From positions 1 through 49,324 of the forward strand of contig JAAYSS010000104.1 of assembly GCA_012518275.1 (NCBI GenBank): a stretch of 49,324 nucleotides of DNA, read 5' to 3'. Both the position numbers and the translations under genes were made by a program. This stretch comes from Bacteroidales bacterium (GTDB lineage: Bacteria; Bacteroidota; Bacteroidia; Bacteroidales; Paludibacteraceae). Each line of letters starts with the position of its first letter. The first letter of the stretch is position 1. Below are positions 32,149 to 41,428 of this stretch, piece after piece. Below the pieces are notes generated by a model. That model was not told where the DNA came from, did no database searches, and saw only the letters and a program-made list of their open reading frames with translations.

Positions 32149-32604
32149 ATGAAAATTGACAACTTAGATCGTAAGATATTACAGATTATTTCTCAAAATG
32201 CTCGCAAACCCTTCAAGGAAGTAGCCGAAGAATGTAATGTTTCTCGCGCTGCCATTCATCAACGTGTTCAGCGCTTGATAGATGCAGAAGTGATAACCGG
32301 TTCTGGATACCATGTTAATCCAAAAAAGCTTGGTTTTCAACTTTGTGTGTACATAGGGATTACTTTGGAGCGTGCATCCATGTACAAAGATGTGGTAGCC
32401 GCTTTGGAAAAGATACCTGAAGTGGTTGAATCACATTATACGCTTGGTGCCTATACTATTTTGATAAAAATGTACGCCAAAAATGATGAGCACCTGATGG
32501 GTTTGCTCAACGGACGCATACAGGAAATTCCGGGCGTAGCAACCACAGAAACTCTTACATCGTTAGATCAGAAAATTAAGCGCATTTTTCCGATTGAATG
32601 TTGA
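32149..32604 (+). CDS. Lrp/AsnC-family transcriptional regulator
   Basis: A 151-residue regulator. The N-terminal winged helix-turn-helix covers about 1-60 (LDRKILQIISQNARKPFKEV, then CNVSRAAIHQRVQRLIDAEV). The C-terminal RAM/AsnC effector domain covers about 68-148 (LCVYIGITLERASMYKDVVA, GAYTILIKMYAKND, LTSLDQKIKRIFPIE). Such proteins sense amino acids and often regulate themselves. It stands alone between rnc and trpS with its own promoter and a terminator at 32707. The target genes are unknown. Confidence 0.93.
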   Translation: MKIDNLDRKILQIISQNARKPFKEVAEECNVSRAAIHQRVQRLIDAEVITGSGYHVNPKKLGFQLCVYIGITLERASMYKDVVAALEKIPEVVESHYTLGAYTILIKMYAKNDEHLMGLLNGRIQEIPGVATTETLTSLDQKIKRIFPIEC

Positions 32605-32706
32605 TAGAAGAAAAATAAGTTGAAAGGTTGAGCCGTTAATTGATTGAGTGTCCGTTTAACTAGCTTAAGAGCATTTTTTATATTGTAAGATTATGCGATA
32701 TTTGGG

Positions 32707-32735
32707 AAACCGCTTTTCGGGAAGAGCGGTTTTTT
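32707..32735 (+). terminator. Intrinsic terminator between the Lrp-type gene and trpS
   Basis: AAACCGCT (32707-32714) pairs with AGCGGTTT, followed by a T-run. It lies about 100 nt after the upstream stop codon and just before the trpS -7 box. Confidence 0.82.
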
Positions 32736-32748
32736 GCATTAAAATGAT

Positions 32749-32756
32749 TAACTTTG
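32749..32756 (+). promoter_or_regulatory. -7 box of trpS
   Basis: TAACTTTG matches TAnnTTTG. It implies a leader of about 105 nt before the trpS ATG. No TTTG box is found at the best distance because the terminator stem occupies that place. Confidence 0.5.
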
Positions 32757-32869
32757 CATTCCTATTTTTTGTTGATTGGTTAAGCGATTGTATGGCAGCT
32801 TAAATTCTAAGCTAAAAATCGTGTTAAAAACAGATTAACTAATTCACTATTTAACTCTTTAATAAAAAA

Positions 32870-33865
32870 ATGAAGACAGTATTAAGCGGCATTCGTCCTA
32901 CCGGAGATTTACACCTTGGAAATTACATTGGTGCATTGCGTAATTTTGTAGAAATGCAACACCAGTACAATTGTTATTTTTTTATCGCCGATTTCCACTC
33001 GCTCACCACACATCCAACGCCTGAAAATATTCAAGGAAATGTACGTAGTGTGTTGGCGCAGTACATAGCTTGCGGATTGGATCCAGAGAAAGCAACTATC
33101 TATATACAAAGTGATGTGCCTGAAGTGATTGAGCTCTATCTCTACCTTAATATGAATGCCTATCTAGGGGAGTTGGAGCGATGCTCTTCTTTCAAAGAAA
33201 AAATTCGACAACATCCCGATAACGTTAATGCCGGACTACTTACGTACCCAACGTTGATGGCTGCTGATATCCTAATTCATAAAGCTAACTTCGTACCCGT
33301 AGGAAAAGATCAGGAGCAACACCTTGAAATGGCTCGCACTTTCGGCAACCGTTTCAATCGGATGTACGGAGAAGATTATTTTCCTGAACCACAGGCATTT
33401 AATTTTGGTAAAGAGCTGGTTAAGATTCCTGCGCTTAATGGAGCCGGCAAAATGGGGAAATCCGAAGGGGAGAGTAGTACTATTTTCTTAACGGATACCC
33501 CAAAGCAAATTGAAAAAAAAGTGAAACGTGCTGTAACCGATGCCGGACCTACAGAGCCAAATTCGCCTATGTCGGAGCCAATTGCGAATCTTTTTCAACT
33601 GATGAATGTGGTTTCTGAACCGGACACCATTGTTTTTTTCAAAGAGAAATACAACGATTGTTCTATCCGATATGGAGATTTGAAAAAACAGCTAGCAGAA
33701 GATATGATTGCGTTTGTTAATCCGATTCGTGAAAAGATAGAAGCAGTAATGGCAGACGAAAAAAATCTGAATCGTGTTGCAGAAATGGGTAAGGAAAAAG
33801 CCAAAGCCAGTGCAGGAAAAACAATCCGTGAAGTACGTGAATTGATAGGCTTCAAACCATATTAA
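32870..33865 (+). CDS. trpS: Tryptophanyl-tRNA synthetase
   Basis: A 331-residue class I aminoacyl-tRNA synthetase that charges tRNA-Trp. The HIGH motif appears as HLGN (15-18, in PTGDLHLGNYIGAL) and the KMSKS loop as KMGKS (194-198). The ATP- and tryptophan-binding middle (YPTLMAADILIHKANFVPVG, then KDQEQHLEMAR) is intact. Length is normal. It has an AT-rich leader of about 105 nt; I see no clear T-box or tryptophan leader peptide in it. Confidence 0.97.
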   Translation: MKTVLSGIRPTGDLHLGNYIGALRNFVEMQHQYNCYFFIADFHSLTTHPTPENIQGNVRSVLAQYIACGLDPEKATIYIQSDVPEVIELYLYLNMNAYLGELERCSSFKEKIRQHPDNVNAGLLTYPTLMAADILIHKANFVPVGKDQEQHLEMARTFGNRFNRMYGEDYFPEPQAFNFGKELVKIPALNGAGKMGKSEGESSTIFLTDTPKQIEKKVKRAVTDAGPTEPNSPMSEPIANLFQLMNVVSEPDTIVFFKEKYNDCSIRYGDLKKQLAEDMIAFVNPIREKIEAVMADEKNLNRVAEMGKEKAKASAGKTIREVRELIGFKPY

Positions 33866-33985
33866 TCGGTGCAAGGTTGAAATTTTCACATATGTTTGAA
33901 TTTTAGAAAAGTGCCCTATGTTTTGGGGGATTTATAAAGAAATAAAAAACTGCTCAAAAATAAATAGTAACTCAATGATTTTTTG

Positions 33986-33993
33986 TAGCTTTG
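33986..33993 (+). promoter_or_regulatory. -7 box of purH
   Basis: TAGCTTTG matches TAnnTTTG, 25 nt before the purH ATG. There is no good TTTG box upstream. Confidence 0.5.
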
Positions 33994-34018
33994 CACTCCG
34001 AACAGTGAACTCAGGAAA

Positions 34019-35539
34019 ATGGAAAAAAAGCAGATTAAACGAGCATTGATTTCAGTTTATCACAAAGATAAACTAGATTTGATAGTAAAAAAATTACATG
34101 AATTAGGTGTGAGTTTTCTTTCTACCGGTGGCACTCAGTCTTATATTGAATCGCTAGATATACCGTGTGACGCAGTGGAAGATTTAACATCGTATCCGTC
34201 AATTTTGGGAGGACGAGTAAAAACACTCCACCCGAAAATTTTTGGTGGAATTTTAGCACGCAGGGAAGAAGAATCTGATTTATCGCAACTTGGAGAGTAT
34301 GAAATTCCTGAAATCGACTTGGTAATAGTTGATTTGTACCCGTTTGAGGAAACTGTTGCGATTGGAGCTGATGAAGCCAATGTGATAGAAAAAATTGATA
34401 TTGGAGGTATTTCTTTAATTCGCGCTGCCGCAAAAAACTACAAAGATGTTGTTATTCTTGCGTCAAAGGAGCAATACGCTCCATTCCTTGAGCTGATTAA
34501 TCAAAATGGCGCCCAAACTACGCTGGAAGAGCGTCGTTGGTTTGCAAAAGAAGCTTTCGGAGTTTCATCTCGATATGATTCTGCTATCTTTAACTACTTT
34601 GATGGAGAAAATGCAAGCGCTTTTCGATTCACATCAGACTCATCTAAATTGCTTCGATACGGTGAAAATCCACATCAGAAAGGATTTTACTTTGGTCAAT
34701 TCGACGATATGTTCGAACAACTTCAAGGGAAAGAAATTTCATACAATAATCTGCTTGATATCGATGCAGCTGTGAATCTAATCAACGATTTTGAAGATAT
34801 TACTTTCGCAATTCTTAAACATAACAACGCCTGTGGATTAGCTTCCCGACCAGTATTGAAAGATGCTTGGTTGGATGCACTGGCAGGTGACCCGATTTCT
34901 GCCTTTGGAGGTATTCTGGTTACAAATGCAGTGATTGACAAAGAAACAGCGGATGAAATAAATAAGTTGTTTTTTGAAGTAATTATAGCACCCGATTACG
35001 ATACAGATGCGCTGGAAGTTCTTTCGCAAAAGAAAAAAAGAATTATTTTAGTGTTAGAAAGCAGTAAAGTGCCTGCAAAACAATTCCGCTCAATACTTAA
35101 CGGTGTACTTGTACAAGATAGGGACACACACTTGGAGTCGGTGGAAGAATTGAAAACCGTAACAGAGAAAGCGCCGTCGGAAGAAGAGTTGGATGATTTG
35201 CTTTTTGCAAACGTAGTGGTAAAACACTCAAAATCAAATGCAATTGTTCTTGCTAAAGATAAGCAGTTGATAGCGAGTGGCGTTGGGCAGACATCACGTG
35301 TGGATGCATTGAACCAAGCCATTGAAAAAGCTCGTTCGTTCGGGTTTGATTTAAACGGAGCAGTAATGGCTTCCGATGCATTCTTCCCGTTTCCTGATTG
35401 TGTGGAAATAGCCGGAGATGCCGGAATTACAGCTGTTATTCAGCCCGGTGGCTCCATAAAAGATGATGAGAGCATCGACATGTGCAACCAAAAGGGTATG
35501 AGTATGGTAATGACCGGAATTAGACATTTTAAACATTAA
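34019..35539 (+). CDS. purH: Bifunctional AICAR transformylase / IMP cyclohydrolase
   Basis: A 506-residue enzyme for the last two steps of IMP synthesis. The N-terminal MGS-like cyclohydrolase domain covers about 1-190 (ALISVYHKDKLDLIVKKLHE, STGGTQSYIE, GGRVKTLHPKIFGGILARR). The C-terminal AICAR transformylase domain carries LRYGENPHQKG, FAILKHNNACGLASR with the catalytic Lys-His pair, SDAFFPFPDCVEIA and IQPGGSIKDDESIDMCNQKG. Length and both domains are complete. The mre cluster begins 78 nt later. Confidence 0.97.
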   Translation: MEKKQIKRALISVYHKDKLDLIVKKLHELGVSFLSTGGTQSYIESLDIPCDAVEDLTSYPSILGGRVKTLHPKIFGGILARREEESDLSQLGEYEIPEIDLVIVDLYPFEETVAIGADEANVIEKIDIGGISLIRAAAKNYKDVVILASKEQYAPFLELINQNGAQTTLEERRWFAKEAFGVSSRYDSAIFNYFDGENASAFRFTSDSSKLLRYGENPHQKGFYFGQFDDMFEQLQGKEISYNNLLDIDAAVNLINDFEDITFAILKHNNACGLASRPVLKDAWLDALAGDPISAFGGILVTNAVIDKETADEINKLFFEVIIAPDYDTDALEVLSQKKKRIILVLESSKVPAKQFRSILNGVLVQDRDTHLESVEELKTVTEKAPSEEELDDLLFANVVVKHSKSNAIVLAKDKQLIASGVGQTSRVDALNQAIEKARSFGFDLNGAVMASDAFFPFPDCVEIAGDAGITAVIQPGGSIKDDESIDMCNQKGMSMVMTGIRHFKH

Positions 35540-35617
35540 TAAAAAAATAAGAAATAAACAATGATTTGCTAATTTCGAAATCAATCGTAAGTTTTCAAAT
35601 CATAAATAGTAAATGAT

Positions 35618-36637
35618 ATGGGACTTTTTTCATTCACTCAAGAAATAGCCATTGACTTGGGCACAGCTAACACCATTATCATTCAAGGTGATAAAATTGT
35701 AGTTGATGAACCATCGGTAGTAGCTTTGGATAAGCGTACAGATAAGCTCATTGCTGTAGGTGAAAAAGCACGCCAGATGCAAGGAAAAGAAAACGAAGGG
35801 ATTCGTACTGTACGCCCCTTAAGGGACGGTGTTATTGCTGATTTCTATGCCGCAGAACTGATGCTTCGTGGGCTAATCAAGATGATTCCACAACGTAGCC
35901 GTTTGTTTGCTCCTACATTAAAAATGGTAGTGTGTATTCCTTCGGGAAGTACAGAAGTGGAAATTCGTGCTGTCCGAGACTCTTCTGAACACGCCGGAGG
36001 ACGTGAAATCTACATGGTTTACGAACCCATGGCTGCTGCCATAGGTATCGGCATTGATGTAGAAGCCCCTAACGGATGTATGATTGTGGATATAGGCGGT
36101 GGAACTACAGAGATTGCAGTAATTTCGCTGGGCGGTATCGTTTCCAATAAATCAATTAGGATAGCCGGCGATGATCTTACTGCAGATATCATGGAGTATA
36201 TGGGACGAATGCACAATATCAAAGTAGGAGAGCGTACGGCAGAACAGATTAAAATTCAAGTTGGAGCCGCCCTTACAGATTTGGAAGATGCTCCGGAAGA
36301 TTATATTGTGCATGGACCGAATCGGATGACTGCCTTACCAATGGAAGTGCCTGTTTCATATCAAGAAATTGCACATTGCTTAGAGAAATCGGTTTCCAAG
36401 ATTGAAGCAGCTGTGTTGAGCGCATTGGAACAAACTCCCCCAGAGTTATATGCAGACATTGTAAAGCAAGGAATTTATTTAGCCGGTGGAGGTGCGTTGC
36501 TTCGAGGACTTGAAAAACGTTTGACGGATAAAATCAGTATTCCGTTTCATGTGGCTGCAGATCCGCTCCATGCGGTGGCACGCGGTACAGGAATTGCTCT
36601 TAAGAACGTCGAAAAATACCCATTCCTAATTCGGTAA
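35618..36637 (+). CDS. mreB: Rod shape-determining protein MreB
   Basis: A 339-residue bacterial actin that organises lateral wall synthesis. Nucleotide-binding motifs of the actin fold are visible: IAIDLGTANTIIIQ (phosphate 1), MIVDIGGGTTEIAVISLGGI (phosphate 2) and LAGGGALLRGLEKRL (adenosine). ECF-type entries such as EPMAAAIGIGIDVEAP match the family. It is the first gene of mreB-mreC-mreD-mrdA-rodA, the elongasome cluster, so the organism is probably rod-shaped or ovoid. Confidence 0.97.
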   Translation: MGLFSFTQEIAIDLGTANTIIIQGDKIVVDEPSVVALDKRTDKLIAVGEKARQMQGKENEGIRTVRPLRDGVIADFYAAELMLRGLIKMIPQRSRLFAPTLKMVVCIPSGSTEVEIRAVRDSSEHAGGREIYMVYEPMAAAIGIGIDVEAPNGCMIVDIGGGTTEIAVISLGGIVSNKSIRIAGDDLTADIMEYMGRMHNIKVGERTAEQIKIQVGAALTDLEDAPEDYIVHGPNRMTALPMEVPVSYQEIAHCLEKSVSKIEAAVLSALEQTPPELYADIVKQGIYLAGGGALLRGLEKRLTDKISIPFHVAADPLHAVARGTGIALKNVEKYPFLIR

Positions 36638-36689
36638 ATAGCTCTGACTGAGTAAATCATAAAACAGTCAATCGGTCAAATGTGTAACG

Positions 36690-37574
36690 TTGAAAAATCT
36701 TATTAATTTTTTAATAAAATACAGTGTTGTATTTCTTTTTGTTTTCTTAGAAATTGTATCACTGGTGCTGATTTCCAGAAATAAAGGTTATCAGCGAAGT
36801 GTACTACTCTCATCAACCAATCAAGTGACAGGGTGGATGTATGAAAAAAGTAGTAATTTCTTTGAGTTCTTTAAGTTAAAGGAAGCCAATGCCAATCTGG
36901 CTTTGGAAAATACAGAACTTATCAATAAAGTAACACTTCTTGAAAGCCAACTCGCATCGCTGACTGACAGCGTTTTTATTACCGGATGGAGTAAAAAGGC
37001 AATTCCCCCCGAAAAAGAATATGAATACATCTCGGCACGCATTATCCGAAGCACGACTCATTTAGCTCAAAACTATTTGACGCTTAACAAAGGTTCAAAT
37101 CAAGGTATTAAGCCCGATATGGGTGTGATAAGTGATGCGGGAGTCGTGGGAGTTGTACAGACGGTTTCTCCTAAGTTTTCAAAAGTGATTCCAATCTTGA
37201 ACCCGCAAACTACTATTAGTGCTAAGTTTAAGAAGAACAACTATTACGGTCCACTCATGTGGGACGGGGTAGATTATCGTTACGCGAAATTGGGCGATAT
37301 TGCACGTCATGTTAGATTTAGTTTAGGAGATACGTTGATTACTAGCGGATTGGTAAAAACATTTCCTGAAGGGATACTGGTTGGAACCGTCGATAACTAC
37401 AACATCAAAGAAAGTGATGCTTATTACAATATCCAAGTTAAGTTGGCCGTGGATTTCCGAACGCTTACACATGTGAAAGTAATCAACTACTTGAATTACG
37501 AGGAGCAGGGGATTCTGGAACAGAGTGCGTATGGTGTTGCTGAACAAAATCAGGAAAATGGAAAGGATGATTGA
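36690..37574 (+). CDS. mreC: Rod shape-determining protein MreC (TTG start)
   Basis: A 294-residue bitopic membrane protein that links MreB to periplasmic wall enzymes. It has one N-terminal helix (YSVVFLFVFLEIVSLVLI), a coiled coil (about 55-90) and two beta barrels containing LTLNKGSNQGIKPDMGV and LIPILNPQT-like strands. The start must be the TTG at 36690: an in-frame stop at 36660 lies upstream with no ATG or GTG between, and the next ATG would remove the membrane helix. The ATG at 36680 is in another frame. It lies 52 nt after mreB and 3 nt before mreD. Confidence 0.93.
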   Translation: MKNLINFLIKYSVVFLFVFLEIVSLVLISRNKGYQRSVLLSSTNQVTGWMYEKSSNFFEFFKLKEANANLALENTELINKVTLLESQLASLTDSVFITGWSKKAIPPEKEYEYISARIIRSTTHLAQNYLTLNKGSNQGIKPDMGVISDAGVVGVVQTVSPKFSKVIPILNPQTTISAKFKKNNYYGPLMWDGVDYRYAKLGDIARHVRFSLGDTLITSGLVKTFPEGILVGTVDNYNIKESDAYYNIQVKLAVDFRTLTHVKVINYLNYEEQGILEQSAYGVAEQNQENGKDD

Positions 37575-37577
37575 CCC

Positions 37578-38075
37578 ATGCAGTTAGTGTTAGTAAATAT
37601 CATCCGCTTTGTGGTACTTATCCTGATTCAAGTATTTGTTCTGGATAATATTCAGTTTATGGGGTACGTTGCACCTATGATTTATGTGCTATTCATCCTT
37701 TCGCTTCCGGTACGCTTTAAACGTGGTGTGTTACTTATTCTCGCATTTATCATGGGTCTGATTATCGACATGTTCAGTAACACAATGGGTCTTCACGCAT
37801 TTGCCTTAGTACTAATGGCGTTTTTTCGCGCACCGGTCATACGTATGTTTGTGCCGCTTGAAGAAGGTGCTAATCCGTCACCTTCATTTCGATCCATCGG
37901 TGTGAATTCTTACGTTAAATATGTAATAGCTCTTGTATTGATACACCATAGCGTACTGTTTATAATGGAATCGTTCTCGTTTTTTAACTTTTCGCTGTTC
38001 ATACCTAAAATACTAATCAGTTCAACGGTCACAATTTTGTTAATTTTTGGTATTCAGTCATTGAAATCGAAGTGA
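37578..38075 (+). CDS. mreD: Rod shape-determining protein MreD
   Basis: A 165-residue integral membrane protein with about five helices (VVLILIQVFVLDNIQFMGYV, then MIYVLFILSLPV, VLLILAFIMGLIIDMFSNTM, and two more). GLIIDMFSNTMGLHA is the typical MreD region. It interacts with MreC and PBP2 in the elongasome. It begins 3 nt after mreC and is followed by an internal promoter for mrdA. Confidence 0.93.
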   Translation: MQLVLVNIIRFVVLILIQVFVLDNIQFMGYVAPMIYVLFILSLPVRFKRGVLLILAFIMGLIIDMFSNTMGLHAFALVLMAFFRAPVIRMFVPLEEGANPSPSFRSIGVNSYVKYVIALVLIHHSVLFIMESFSFFNFSLFIPKILISSTVTILLIFGIQSLKSK

Positions 38076-38104
38076 TATTTAGTAATTTTGTTTTTCGATT
38101 CGAA

Positions 38105-38137
38105 TTTGTTTCGAAATAGTATTTCATCCTATTTTTG
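38105..38137 (+). promoter_or_regulatory. Internal promoter for mrdA-rodA
   Basis: TTTG (38105-38108), a 21-nt spacer and TATTTTTG (38130-38137) match the Bacteroidetes consensus. It lies in the 85-nt mreD-mrdA gap, 23 nt before the mrdA ATG. Confidence 0.6.
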
Positions 38138-38160
38138 TGTAAATTTTACATCATCTATTC

Positions 38161-39996
38161 ATGATCAACGACAAACTTCAAAATAGAGGAACCGTTATTA
38201 AAATAATTATGATTACGGTGATGGTAATTTACATTCTGCGCCTGTTCTCGCTCCAAATTTTAGAAGATAAATATAAAAAAGGGGCAGCAAGTAATGCTTT
38301 TCTCAACAAAACCATATTTCCGCCGCGCGGTTTGATATATGACCGGAATGATTCGCTACTTGTGTACAATAAACCTGCTTACGACATTGCGTTCATCAAT
38401 CGTGAAATTCAAAACTTGGATACGCTCTCATTCTGCAAAGATTTGAAAATCACAAAAGAGTATTTCGACGAAAGGATGAAAGAAGTGAAAAACAGGGATA
38501 AAAATCCATCTTACTCATCGTATACACCGCAGGTTTTTATGACGCAACTCGAAATTCAGGATGTGGCACCCATACAGCAATCCATGTATAAATACAGTGG
38601 ATTTTACATTCAGACTCGTACTTTGCGGGAGTATCGTTATGCAGCCGGAGGACACGTACTGGGGAGCATCGGAGAAGTTACTCCCAAAATGATAGAAAAT
38701 GATGATTATTACAATCCGGGAGACTATGCCGGACGCGACGGATTGGAAAACACTTATGAAAAAGAACTCAGGGGAGAAAAAGGAGTCGAAATTTTACTTC
38801 GTGATGCCAGAGGACGCATCAAGGGGAGGTACGAAGATGGAGCAAAAGATATTGCACCCAAAGCAGGTACTAACTTAAAAACTACGATTGACATTCAACT
38901 TCAAATGCTGGGTGAAAAACTGCTAACAAAAAAAGTGGGTAGTGTGGTGGCAATAGAACCTAAGACGGGAGAAATCCTTGCCATGGTTTCCAATCCAACG
39001 TTTAATCCTGCTTTACTCGTTGGGAGGCAACGTTCAAAGAATTACAGTCTGCTGCTCAATGACCCGATAAAACCGCTCTATAATCGCGCTACGCAAGCAA
39101 CTTATTCGCCGGGTTCTACTTTCAAGGTATTTCAGGCGCTGGTAGGTTTGGAACTTGGTGGTATAAAACCTGATACTCGTTTCTATTGTTTCGGCAGAGG
39201 CTCTTCGCCTATTCGATGCACTCACCATCACGGGACGTCCATCACGTTGCTAAATGCCATTGAGCAGAGTTGCAATCCCTATTTTTGGCACACATTCCGC
39301 TCGACTATCGAGAAAAACGAGTATGGAAATAAAAATGTTCAATTCAAAAAATCATACAACGCTTGGCGAGATTTAACAATGGCTTTTGGGTTTGGGAAAC
39401 GTTTTGAAGATACCGATATTTATCAGCAGAGCCGAGGGAATATCCCGAGTACCGATTTTTATGATAAATTTTTTGGAGAAACCGGTTGGCGTGCAGTCAC
39501 AATACGTTCACTCTCTATTGGTCAAGGAGAAATCCTTGTAACACCGCTTCAGCTTGCCAATGCTGTTGCTGTTATCGCCAATAAAGGTCATTACATCACG
39601 CCCCATTTAAACAAAGCCGACTCGATGCTCACACACAGGCACGAAACGAATATCGACAAAAAATATTTTGACATTGTGGACGAAGGAATGTGGCGAGTAA
39701 GTGAGTTCGGTACAGGTAGGTGGTATAAAATTCCCGGAATCGTTTCATGTGGAAAAACAGGTACGGTGCAAAACAACAGGGGGAAAGACCACGCGTTTTA
39801 CATCGGATATGCGCCGAGAGAAAATCCGCAGATAGTGATTGCCGCGGTGGTTGAAAATGCCGGGTTTGGTGCAACTTGGGCAGCGCCTATTTCAAGTTTG
39901 ATGATGGAGCAATATTTAACAAAAAAAATGACACGCCCACAGTTGGTTGAAGAGTATTCACGAAGAGTAACAAATCCAAATGCGAAGAGGTACTAA
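38161..39996 (+). CDS. mrdA: Penicillin-binding protein 2 (elongasome transpeptidase)
   Basis: A 611-residue class B PBP that crosslinks peptidoglycan during lateral growth. It has an N-terminal anchor helix (12-31), a dimerisation/pedestal domain from FPPRGLIYDRND onward, and a transpeptidase domain with the active-site STFK (Ser319-Lys322), SCN (370-372) and KTG (532-534). Length is typical. Its last 17 nt overlap the start of rodA, its partner glycosyltransferase, which indicates coupled translation. Confidence 0.97.
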   Translation: MINDKLQNRGTVIKIIMITVMVIYILRLFSLQILEDKYKKGAASNAFLNKTIFPPRGLIYDRNDSLLVYNKPAYDIAFINREIQNLDTLSFCKDLKITKEYFDERMKEVKNRDKNPSYSSYTPQVFMTQLEIQDVAPIQQSMYKYSGFYIQTRTLREYRYAAGGHVLGSIGEVTPKMIENDDYYNPGDYAGRDGLENTYEKELRGEKGVEILLRDARGRIKGRYEDGAKDIAPKAGTNLKTTIDIQLQMLGEKLLTKKVGSVVAIEPKTGEILAMVSNPTFNPALLVGRQRSKNYSLLLNDPIKPLYNRATQATYSPGSTFKVFQALVGLELGGIKPDTRFYCFGRGSSPIRCTHHHGTSITLLNAIEQSCNPYFWHTFRSTIEKNEYGNKNVQFKKSYNAWRDLTMAFGFGKRFEDTDIYQQSRGNIPSTDFYDKFFGETGWRAVTIRSLSIGQGEILVTPLQLANAVAVIANKGHYITPHLNKADSMLTHRHETNIDKKYFDIVDEGMWRVSEFGTGRWYKIPGIVSCGKTGTVQNNRGKDHAFYIGYAPRENPQIVIAAVVENAGFGATWAAPISSLMMEQYLTKKMTRPQLVEEYSRRVTNPNAKRY

Positions 39997-41428
39997 TTTA
40001 AAATATTCATTGGATTGGACGGTGGTGGGAATCTACCTGTTTCTGATTGTGTTCGGATGGTTGAACATCTACGGTGCGAGCTACGATTTCGACCAATCGA
40101 GCATATTTGATTTCAGCAACCGTGCAGGGAAACAGTTTGTGTGGGTGCTTACAGCTGTAGGACTTGCCGGAGTGATACTGCTGCTTGATTGGAGATTGTA
40201 TAACTATTTTGCCTATCTTTTCTACGGATTTGTCATCCTGCTACTTATAGCCACTATTTTCCTTGCTACCGATGTGAAGGGCTCACGGTCATGGCTCGTA
40301 TTCGGACCGGTGAGTTTTCAGCCCGCCGAATTAGCGAAAACAGCTACAGCACTGGCTTTAGCCCGATTTATGGGTTCCTATAAATTTCAGATAAGATCGT
40401 GGAAAGATTTGGTCCCGCTCGGAATGTTTATTTTTCTTCCCATGGTGCTGATTGTTTTACAGCGCGAAACCGGAAGTGCTTTGGTATTTCTGGCATTTTT
40501 ACTGATGTTTTATCGAGAGGGAATGGATGGTATAGTACTGCTACTAGGCGTTTTAGCGGTGGTGTTGTTTGTACTTTCCATCGGATTTAGTGAGGTGCCT
40601 ATTCAGGAAAATAGCGGTACGCTCGGAATGGTACTGTCAATGCTGCTGATTCTTGTTGTTCAATACGTTTACGCGCTTTTCTTCAATAACCATGGGCGTG
40701 AAGCAACATGGCTGCTGCTTAGTGTAATCGGTATTGCGGCTATTTCATACGTGCTGAATATTTGGTTCCCGATTAATTACGATTACATTGCTATTGGAGT
40801 TGTTGCGGCATCAAGTATTTACTGGTTTATTATTTCCAGGCTGAAGCATAACAAAGGTTATCTTGCGGTGATGTGGATTACAATTGGCTCAATATTGTTT
40901 TGTTTATCTGCAGATTATCTTTTTGATAATGTATTGGAACCCCACCAACAAACACGAATCAAAGTGCTTTTGAATATGGAGGAAGACCTACGAGGTGCCG
41001 GTTACAATGTGAATCAGTCAAAAATTGCCATCGGTTCCGGCGGATTGTTTGGTAAGGGTTATTTGAATGGCACTCAAACCAAGTTGAAATATGTTCCTGA
41101 GCAGGATACAGACTTTATTTTCTGCACGGTGGGCGAGGAGTGGGGATTTGTCGGTTCCACCATCGTGCTGCTGATTTACCTTTGGCTTTTGTTGAGAATA
41201 ATTCGGATAGCTGAAAGGCAAAATACCGCTTTCAATCGGGTTTACGCCTATTGTGTCGCAAGTGTTTTCTTTTTCCACTTGATGGTAAATATCGGTATGG
41301 TTATCGGGTTGATGCCTGTTATCGGTATTCCATTACCTTTTCTAAGCTACGGTGGTTCGTCGCTGTGGAGTTTTACGTTGATGCTTTTTATTTTGCTGAG
41401 ACTTGATGCAGCAAGAAAGTTGTATTAA
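39980..41428 (+). CDS. rodA: Peptidoglycan glycosyltransferase RodA
   Basis: A 482-residue SEDS-family lipid II polymerase with about 10-12 helices. Conserved pieces are GSRSWLVFGPVSFQPAELAK, VLQRETGSALVFLAF, ESK-like IAIGSGGLFGKGYLNGTQTK, VPEQDTDFIFCTVGEEWG with the catalytic Asp region, and IPLPFLSYGGSSLW. It is about 100 residues longer than E. coli RodA because of extra membrane segments in the middle (about 195-290), which is common in Bacteroidota. Its stop codon overlaps that of dgt on the other strand. Confidence 0.96.
   Translation: MRRGTNLKYSLDWTVVGIYLFLIVFGWLNIYGASYDFDQSSIFDFSNRAGKQFVWVLTAVGLAGVILLLDWRLYNYFAYLFYGFVILLLIATIFLATDVKGSRSWLVFGPVSFQPAELAKTATALALARFMGSYKFQIRSWKDLVPLGMFIFLPMVLIVLQRETGSALVFLAFLLMFYREGMDGIVLLLGVLAVVLFVLSIGFSEVPIQENSGTLGMVLSMLLILVVQYVYALFFNNHGREATWLLLSVIGIAAISYVLNIWFPINYDYIAIGVVAASSIYWFIISRLKHNKGYLAVMWITIGSILFCLSADYLFDNVLEPHQQTRIKVLLNMEEDLRGAGYNVNQSKIAIGSGGLFGKGYLNGTQTKLKYVPEQDTDFIFCTVGEEWGFVGSTIVLLIYLWLLLRIIRIAERQNTAFNRVYAYCVASVFFFHLMVNIGMVIGLMPVIGIPLPFLSYGGSSLWSFTLMLFILLRLDAARKLY

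Noticed and set aside
32757-32869. Possible tryptophan leader peptide or T-box before trpS
   Set aside because: The leader is AT-rich, with no run of Trp codons, no T-box-like consensus and no terminator/antiterminator pair after the -7 box.
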